Shown one piece after another: positions 34,732 to 40,135 of a DNA stretch of 40,135 bases (positions are counted from its first letter, which is position 1; each line of letters starts with the position of its first letter). The stretch is from Bacteroidales bacterium (GTDB lineage Bacteria > Bacteroidota > Bacteroidia > Bacteroidales > WCHB1-69): positions 1 through 40,135 of the forward strand of contig JAGOKS010000009.1 in NCBI GenBank assembly GCA_017994425.1. Reading direction: 5' to 3'. The position numbers and the translations under genes were made by a program. The notes beneath the pieces are model-generated. The model made no database searches, had not been told where the DNA came from, and saw only the letters and a list, made by a program, of their open reading frames with translations.

Positions 34732-35656
34732 TAAACCTTTGTTATGTATTGTCGGACCTACTGCAAGCGGTAAAACCCGTTTGGCAGTATATTTGGCTGA
34801 AATCATTGATGGGGAAATCATCAGCGCTGATTCAAGACAAGTGTATCGCATGATGGATATTGGAACGGGAAAGGATAAAAATGAATATATTACTCCAACT
34901 AAAATAATCCCCTATCATTTAATCGATATTGTAGAACCGGGCTATCATTTTAGCGTTTTTGAATACCAAAGAGATTTTTATTCTGTATATAAACAAATAC
35001 TTTCACGAAATAAACAACCCATTCTATGTGGAGGTAGCGGAATGTATATAGAAGCTGTTTTGAAAAATTATGATTTGTTTTTTGTACCTGAAAATGTTAC
35101 CTTGCGAAATCGTCTGCAAAAATATAGCATGGAGCAGTTGATTGAAGTTTTATCTTCTTATACACTTTTACATAATATTTCTGATACTACAGATAGAAAT
35201 CGTTTAATCAGAGCTATCGAAATTCAAGATTTCTATAAAACTTCTCCAATAGACAAAGAAAAATCCTCACTTGCATCTATTATTTTTTATGTTCATTTTG
35301 AAAGAGATATACTTCGACAGCGTATCACGGAACGTTTGCAAAATAGATTACATAACGGCATGATAGATGAAGTGAAATTTTTGTTAGATAGTGGAATAAA
35401 ACCCGAATCTTTACTATATTACGGTCTGGAATATAAATTTATCACGCTTTATCTTACACATATGTTATCGTATGAAACTATGGTCGAAAAACTCAGGATT
35501 GCAATCCAGCAGTTTGCTAAACGACAAGTAACCTGGTTCAGAAGAATGCAGCGAAATGGTTTTGAATTTACATATATCGACGGATCACTATCGAATGATG
35601 AACAACTGGCATTAATGGTAGATAAATTACAAACTAAAAGGTTGATTAATAAATAA
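34718..35656 (+). CDS. miaA: tRNA dimethylallyltransferase MiaA, divergent type
   Basis: Transfers the dimethylallyl group to N6 of A37 in tRNAs that read codons starting with U, including Ser tRNAs. The 312-aa length is normal. The P loop is GPTASGKT (13-20), followed by SADSRQVY with the catalytic Asp. It has DIGTGKDK instead of the usual DIGTAKP, and YHLIDIVEPGYHFSVF in place of HHLID...YSVADF. The C-terminal QFAKRQVTWFRR is kept. Bacteroidota often carry two MiaA paralogues, and this looks like the more divergent form. It starts inside the preceding gene, with a 14-base overlap. Active-site residues appear intact. Confidence 0.9.
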   Translation: MKGNNKPLLCIVGPTASGKTRLAVYLAEIIDGEIISADSRQVYRMMDIGTGKDKNEYITPTKIIPYHLIDIVEPGYHFSVFEYQRDFYSVYKQILSRNKQPILCGGSGMYIEAVLKNYDLFFVPENVTLRNRLQKYSMEQLIEVLSSYTLLHNISDTTDRNRLIRAIEIQDFYKTSPIDKEKSSLASIIFYVHFERDILRQRITERLQNRLHNGMIDEVKFLLDSGIKPESLLYYGLEYKFITLYLTHMLSYETMVEKLRIAIQQFAKRQVTWFRRMQRNGFEFTYIDGSLSNDEQLALMVDKLQTKRLINK

Positions 35657-35705
35657 AAAAAAGTAAATACTGTTAAGCACTCTCACTGCGCCACTATATA
35701 TATTT

Positions 35706-38162
35706 TTATTTTAATAGTGTTACATGACCTGTGAACTCATGATCCTTGCTGCTAAAATCTTTAACTACAACGCGGTAAGAATAAATAGTAGTTGTCGTAA
35801 TTAATTTACCGTCTATTTTTCCGTCCCAGCCTACTTCAGTATCCGAAGTTGTAAAGATTTTTTCTCCCTTTCGATTGAAGATTTCAAAAACATACCCTTC
35901 TTTTACGTATTCCGACATTTCCGGTTTAAATACATCATTGATACCATCTTCGTTGGGAGTAAAAGCATTTGGAATATAAACCCTTAAATCATCATAAATA
36001 TGAAATTTTTTCGTGATACTGTCAATACATCCGTTAGGATCTTCAATATAGAGTGTAACATAGTAATCGCCTACTTTTGTGAAACTAATCCTTACTACGT
36101 TGCCGCTTTGATTTTTACCGTTATCTAAATCCCATAACCAAATAATGGGATTCCCTTTACTATTATCTGTCAATGTAAAAATTACATTGATTGGCACATT
36201 ATAGCTTTCAGTCACAAAATCAGCAACAGGCTCTTCAATTAGTTCAACTTCATAAGTTTTTACTTTTTCAGGACATTTATTATTATCAATAACAGTAACC
36301 GTATAGAAACCGTGTGTCAATTCTTTGATATTTTGCTCACAAACAGGTGGATTCGGATGCTCATCGGATGGAAATTGATTTGATGTCCATAAATAAGTAT
36401 AAGGAGATGTTCCTCCTTTGGCATGTACTTTTATATATCCCGGGATGTGGCAAATTTCATCTACCAAGGTGTCAAATACTATCGTTACATCTTCAGGCTC
36501 TTTAATTTCGATGGTATCGTAGCGGAAACAACCTCTGTCATCTTCTGTATATAACATGTAAAATCCTGCTGCCAATTCATTTCTGTTATCGGTTGGTATT
36601 CCGCCGGTATATCCCAAATCTGCCCAATAATGGGACAAAGGCAACAAATATTCACCTTTGATTTTGGAGATTTTAATCGTTCCTGTATTATAGCCATAGC
36701 ATGGATTATCTGTGGTGGTATATTCAATCTCGAATTCCAAATCATCCACATAGACGGTGTCATAGTCGAAACATCCTTTATTGTCAGAGCCTTTTACCGT
36801 ATACATGCCCCCTCTATCGATAATTGCAGAAGTATCGGTAATTTTTCTTTTTACTCCTTCCCACCGGTAAGTGGCAGCTCCTGAGGCAAAGATTTCTGTT
36901 TCCGTAAATTTACAAATTAAATCAGGAGCCGTTATCAATACTTCAAGCTTTTGATCAGGATAGGAATACACAATGGCTGAAGCGGTATCGACACAACCGT
37001 TTTCAGAAAAAACCGTCAGTAATATCTTATAATGACCGGTATCTTGAAATTGATAACTTAACGAAGAATCTCTGCTTATAAATTCTGTCCCTTTATCTTC
37101 ACTTATTTTAGAGATATTCCACTCCCAATAAGAAATCTTTGAGCGAGAAGTATAGGCGGTTTGAGCCAAATGCACTTTGGTCGGATAGCATAAATTCGTT
37201 AAGGAATCAATTATAAAATCAGGAGCAATCATGGTTTTTTCAATCAAACAAGACAAAGTAGAGGTACAACCGATGGCTGATGTCATGGTTACGGTATAGG
37301 TTTCTCCATCGGGAGGATTTTGAAGAACTAACTCTCGCTCGATTCCAACGATAACTCCAATTTGATTATACCACTTATAAGAAACAAAACCTTCGGGGAC
37401 TACCAAACTAGCTTCTAAAGCACTTTCACAATAATGTATATCAATTTTCATTGGTCGACATTCTCCGACAGCATAGCCATAGCCAAAGTGGGCACCCGCT
37501 CCACAATCTGCTGTAGCAATGACTATATATATTGTTTGTCCTATCAAAGGAGATAAATTAACTCCGACAGTTGTCCAATCTCTCCAACGTATATTTGTAT
37601 CACAATATTGAAATCCCGGTATATCTTCTGCACATGCAACGGCATAACTGTTACAATCCACATTCAATAAATTTCCATTAGTATCTTGAATACGTAATTC
37701 GAAATAAGGTTGCTTACTCTGAGGATGCCCGGGATCGTAAAAAACAACGGCGAAATGCAACAACAACAAGTCATTGTTACTATCAACCGTCATTTCATAG
37801 ATGATAGCATCTGCTTGAAAATTGGCGGAGTCATTTCCTATCCTTGCACTTTGATGAAAACCATCCGGGACTAAAGCCAATTTGTTAGGAGAACCGTTGC
37901 ATGTATGGGGATCATATCCGTATATATCACTCATGATGGTATGACGACTGAAAACAGGAGTACTGTCTTTCCATTTTAAATATTGATAAGCCGTACTATA
38001 GGATATTCGGGAAGTGGCAACTTTACACACCCAATTTGTAAAATTTAATTCACTAAAATTAAGATTTGGGCATACCGATTCTTCTTGTGCATGAAGCGAG
38101 TAACTCAAAAAACTGATGGTGCTTAGAAGCAATATGGTTTTTGGGCTAATATTTATTCTCAT
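35706..38162 (-). CDS. Secreted PKD/SprB-repeat protein with T9SS type B domain (downstream paralogue)
   Basis: The precursor has 818 aa. A signal peptide (about 1-25, ending SLHAQ) is followed by an N-terminal domain with conserved cysteines (about 29-245, with NWVC and ADCGAGAHFGYGYA). Next come an Ig-like segment (about 246-310), a PKD domain (about 311-402), an Ig-like segment (404-470) and two SprB-type repeats (about 478-640). A second PKD (IIWLWDLDNG) leads to the CHU_C/T9SS type B domain (about 727-818), reading YIPNAFTPNEDGINDVFKP and ending GHVTLLK. Predicted to be surface-anchored or released by T9SS. It begins 5 nt after the stop of its paralogue, so the two form an operon. Resembles gliding adhesins such as SprB in module type, but the role is unknown. 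Confidence 0.88.
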   Translation of the reverse strand: MRINISPKTILLLSTISFLSYSLHAQEESVCPNLNFSELNFTNWVCKVATSRISYSTAYQYLKWKDSTPVFSRHTIMSDIYGYDPHTCNGSPNKLALVPDGFHQSARIGNDSANFQADAIIYEMTVDSNNDLLLLHFAVVFYDPGHPQSKQPYFELRIQDTNGNLLNVDCNSYAVACAEDIPGFQYCDTNIRWRDWTTVGVNLSPLIGQTIYIVIATADCGAGAHFGYGYAVGECRPMKIDIHYCESALEASLVVPEGFVSYKWYNQIGVIVGIERELVLQNPPDGETYTVTMTSAIGCTSTLSCLIEKTMIAPDFIIDSLTNLCYPTKVHLAQTAYTSRSKISYWEWNISKISEDKGTEFISRDSSLSYQFQDTGHYKILLTVFSENGCVDTASAIVYSYPDQKLEVLITAPDLICKFTETEIFASGAATYRWEGVKRKITDTSAIIDRGGMYTVKGSDNKGCFDYDTVYVDDLEFEIEYTTTDNPCYGYNTGTIKISKIKGEYLLPLSHYWADLGYTGGIPTDNRNELAAGFYMLYTEDDRGCFRYDTIEIKEPEDVTIVFDTLVDEICHIPGYIKVHAKGGTSPYTYLWTSNQFPSDEHPNPPVCEQNIKELTHGFYTVTVIDNNKCPEKVKTYEVELIEEPVADFVTESYNVPINVIFTLTDNSKGNPIIWLWDLDNGKNQSGNVVRISFTKVGDYYVTLYIEDPNGCIDSITKKFHIYDDLRVYIPNAFTPNEDGINDVFKPEMSEYVKEGYVFEIFNRKGEKIFTTSDTEVGWDGKIDGKLITTTTIYSYRVVVKDFSSKDHEFTGHVTLLK

Positions 38163-38167
38163 TTTTT

Positions 38168-40135
38168 TTATTTTAATAGTGTTACATGACCTGTGAATTC
38201 ATGATTTTTGCCGGTGAAATCTCTGACCACAATGCGGTAAGAATAAATAGTCGTTGTCGTAACAGGTTTTCCGCCTATTTTTCCATCCCAACCTGCTTCG
38301 GTATTGGAAGTTGTAAATATTTTTTCTCCCCAACGATCGAAGATTTCAAAAACATAGCCTTCTTTCACGTATTCCAACATTTTCGGTTTAAATATATCAT
38401 TCATACCATCTCCATTGGGTGTGAATGAATTCGGAACATAAACCGTCAACTCTTCATAAACATGAATTTTTTTCGTGATACTGTCAAAACATCCGTTGGG
38501 ATCTTCAACATAGAGTGTAACATAATAATCACCTACTTCTGTGAAACTGACTCTTGCCACGCTACCGCTTTCACTTTTTCCCTTGTCTAAATCCCATAAC
38601 CAAATAATCGGATTTCCTTTGGTATTGTCTGTCAATGTAAACATTATATTGGTTGCCACATTATAGCTGTTAGCCACAAAATCGGCAACAGGACCTTCTA
38701 CAAATTTTACGTCATAGGTAGCGGAATTTTCGCATACACCATCACTTACCATTACCGTATACGTTCCTTTGGGTAAATTGCCAACATAGCACGTATCTCC
38801 TGTTACAGGTGACCACGAATAGGTCAATGAGTAGTTAAAGTCGGACGAATCCGTCGTATGCGCTTTGACAGATACTTTTATATATCCATCCGAACGATGG
38901 CAGTATTCCGGAGAAAGTGTATCTAAGGTGATTTCCGGTATAGGATGGTTGAAAATATTGGTTTCCACCGTATCCACACAATTCGGATTATTCCCCGCAA
39001 AGACGACTATTTTATAATTACCCGCTTTTAATCCTGTCTTTACTTCATCCGGTGTGGCTACATCCAAAACTTCATTATTATAATACCATGTGTATGCTAA
39101 AGGGGGGATGGGATTTTGTGTCATTACACGAATACTTCCATTTTCTTTACTACATGTTTCATGGATAAGTTCCTGTACCGAAACAATAGGATTTTCAACG
39201 ATGGGTACTTCATAGGTTTTTACTCTTTCAGGGCATCCGTTTTTATCTACTACCTTAACGGTATAGAATCCCGGTGTCAGCTCATTGATGTTTTGGTCAG
39301 TAACCGGTGGATTAGGATATTCATCCGATGGAAATTGATCCGATGTCCAAGAGTAGTTATATGGTGCCGTTCCTCCTTTGGCATGTACTTTAATATATCC
39401 CGGTATACGGCAACGTTCACCTACCAAAGTATCCAATACTATTGTTACATCTTCCGGCTCTTTGATTTCGATGGTATCGTAGCGGAAACAGCCGTTATCA
39501 TCTTCCGAATAAACTACATAGAATCCAGCTTTTAAACTATCTCTTTTATCCGTTGGCATTCCGTTGGTATATCCCAAATCTTCCCAATAATGAAACATCG
39601 GTGTTACAAAATTACCGGTAATTTTGGTAATTTTAATGGTTCCTGTATCATAGCCGTAGCAAGGATTGTCCATGGTGGTATATTCAATCTCAAATTCCAA
39701 ATCATCGACATAGACAGTGTCATAACCAAAACACCCTCTATCGTCGGTGCCTTTTACCGTATACATGCCCCCTCTATCGATAATAGCAGAAGTATCGGTA
39801 TTTCTCCTTTTCACTCCTCCCCATTGGTACGTAGTAGCACCGGTAGCAAAGATTTCCGTTTCCGTATATTTACATATCAAGTCGGGTGCATCTATTAATA
39901 CTACCGGAGCAGGATAGGAATAGATAATGGCTGAAGCGGTATCGGCACAACCGTTTTCGGTATAAACTGTTAATAATATTTTATAATGACCGGTATCTTG
40001 GAATTCATATGTCAAGGAAGAATCGCCGGACATATATTCTGTCCCTTGATTTTCACTGACTTTGGAAATATTCCATTCCCAATAAGAAACTTCCGAACCG
40101 GAGGCATACGCAAATTGAGCCAGATGCACTTTGGT
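38168..40135 (-). CDS. Secreted PKD/SprB-repeat protein with T9SS type B domain (upstream paralogue), N-terminus outside window
   Basis: The reading frame runs to the window edge; 656 residues are visible. The first GTG at 40129 is internal, because the preceding residues TKV also match the paralogue. Visible modules are PKD (YEFQDTGHYKILLTVY), an Ig-like segment, SprB-type repeats, an additional pair of repeats absent from the downstream copy, a PKD (IIWLWDLDKG) and a T9SS type B domain ending GHVTLLK. Sequence matches the downstream gene closely except for the extra block of about 166 residues at roughly 38696-39193. The stop is 5 nt before the next ATG. Its promoter lies outside the window. 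Confidence 0.88.
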   Translation of the reverse strand, partial: TKVHLAQFAYASGSEVSYWEWNISKVSENQGTEYMSGDSSLTYEFQDTGHYKILLTVYTENGCADTASAIIYSYPAPVVLIDAPDLICKYTETEIFATGATTYQWGGVKRRNTDTSAIIDRGGMYTVKGTDDRGCFGYDTVYVDDLEFEIEYTTMDNPCYGYDTGTIKITKITGNFVTPMFHYWEDLGYTNGMPTDKRDSLKAGFYVVYSEDDNGCFRYDTIEIKEPEDVTIVLDTLVGERCRIPGYIKVHAKGGTAPYNYSWTSDQFPSDEYPNPPVTDQNINELTPGFYTVKVVDKNGCPERVKTYEVPIVENPIVSVQELIHETCSKENGSIRVMTQNPIPPLAYTWYYNNEVLDVATPDEVKTGLKAGNYKIVVFAGNNPNCVDTVETNIFNHPIPEITLDTLSPEYCHRSDGYIKVSVKAHTTDSSDFNYSLTYSWSPVTGDTCYVGNLPKGTYTVMVSDGVCENSATYDVKFVEGPVADFVANSYNVATNIMFTLTDNTKGNPIIWLWDLDKGKSESGSVARVSFTEVGDYYVTLYVEDPNGCFDSITKKIHVYEELTVYVPNSFTPNGDGMNDIFKPKMLEYVKEGYVFEIFDRWGEKIFTTSNTEAGWDGKIGGKPVTTTTIYSYRIVVRDFTGKNHEFTGHVTLLK

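Larger units (their letters stand above)
35706..40135 (-). repeat. Tandem duplication of T9SS type B genes
   Basis: The 3' parts of the two adjacent genes align along most of their length at both protein and DNA level. A near-identical stretch of about 50 bases covers roughly 36790-36840 and 39750-39800. The bases around the two stop codons (35701-35740 and 38162-38200) also match. Only one large interruption is seen, the block at about 38696-39193 that occurs in the upstream copy alone. Confidence 0.85.

Noticed and set aside
35657..35705. Possible terminator after miaA and the T9SS gene
   Set aside because: Only three to four base pairs can form around the CTCTCACTGC region, too few for a terminator.
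40127..40129. GTG as start codon of the last gene
   Set aside because: The preceding residues match the paralogue, so the reading frame continues beyond the window.

Overview
The window is AT-rich DNA from a member of the Bacteroidota, probably Bacteroidia/Bacteroidales-like, although the sequence does not fix the genus. Three things point there. There are four large secreted proteins, three of them ending in type IX secretion (T9SS) sorting domains at their visible C-termini of type B and one of type A. There is an ExbB / 4-TM protein / ExbD / ExbD operon. Many genes are preceded by the Bacteroidota -7 promoter element TAnnTTTG rather than an E. coli-type -10 box. Most of the window is ordinary chromosomal housekeeping, with no phage, IS element, integrase or CRISPR array.

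Layout. 1-923 is the 3' part of an ornithine carbamoyltransferase gene with a strong terminator. 1111-2460 is mnmE. 2543-4966 (minus) is a DNA-damage group: an SRAP/YedK abasic-site protein and a translationally coupled umuD-umuC pair (Pol V type). 5199-7558 (minus) is the exbB-(4-TM)-exbD-exbD proton-channel operon, with tRNA-Ser(GGA) upstream and a terminator downstream. 7921-14259 (minus) reads, in transcription order, recQ, tRNA-Thr(CGT), an OmpA-family protein, pgi, speB, a HAD hydrolase and tatD. 14367-19088 (minus) encodes a 1573-aa predicted beta-helix T9SS protein. A divergent promoter region separates it from a compact plus-strand envelope operon, mpl-asmA-GNAT-mltG (19247-24779). 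24781-26808 (minus) is a T9SS type B protein that ends almost on the mltG stop. tRNA-Ser(CGA), secA and a glycosyltransferase follow on the plus strand. 31659-33775 (minus) is a MORN-repeat protein coupled to mnmA. 33946-35656 (plus) is a carboxypeptidase-regulatory-domain-like protein overlapping miaA. 35706-40135 (minus) is a tandem pair of paralogous T9SS type B proteins, the upstream one cut by the window edge.

How the genes fit together. MnmE and MnmA act on the tRNA wobble uridine and MiaA acts on A37 of the same anticodon loop. Mpl and MltG act on peptidoglycan, AsmA and the OmpA-like protein belong to the envelope, and the Exb proteins energise outer-membrane transport. SecA exports the signal-peptide-bearing proteins, including the T9SS cargo. 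The T9SS machinery itself is not in the window.

The most interesting observations are: the tandem T9SS paralogues, which differ by a clean insertion or deletion of about 166 residues; an extended promoter element TAnnTTTGCA recurring at many genes; the SRAP-umuDC damage cluster; the extra 4-TM protein in the Exb operon; and a perfect 12-bp inverted repeat of unknown role near 26.9 kb. I found nothing I can honestly call a wholly new system. No gap between genes exceeds about 235 bases.
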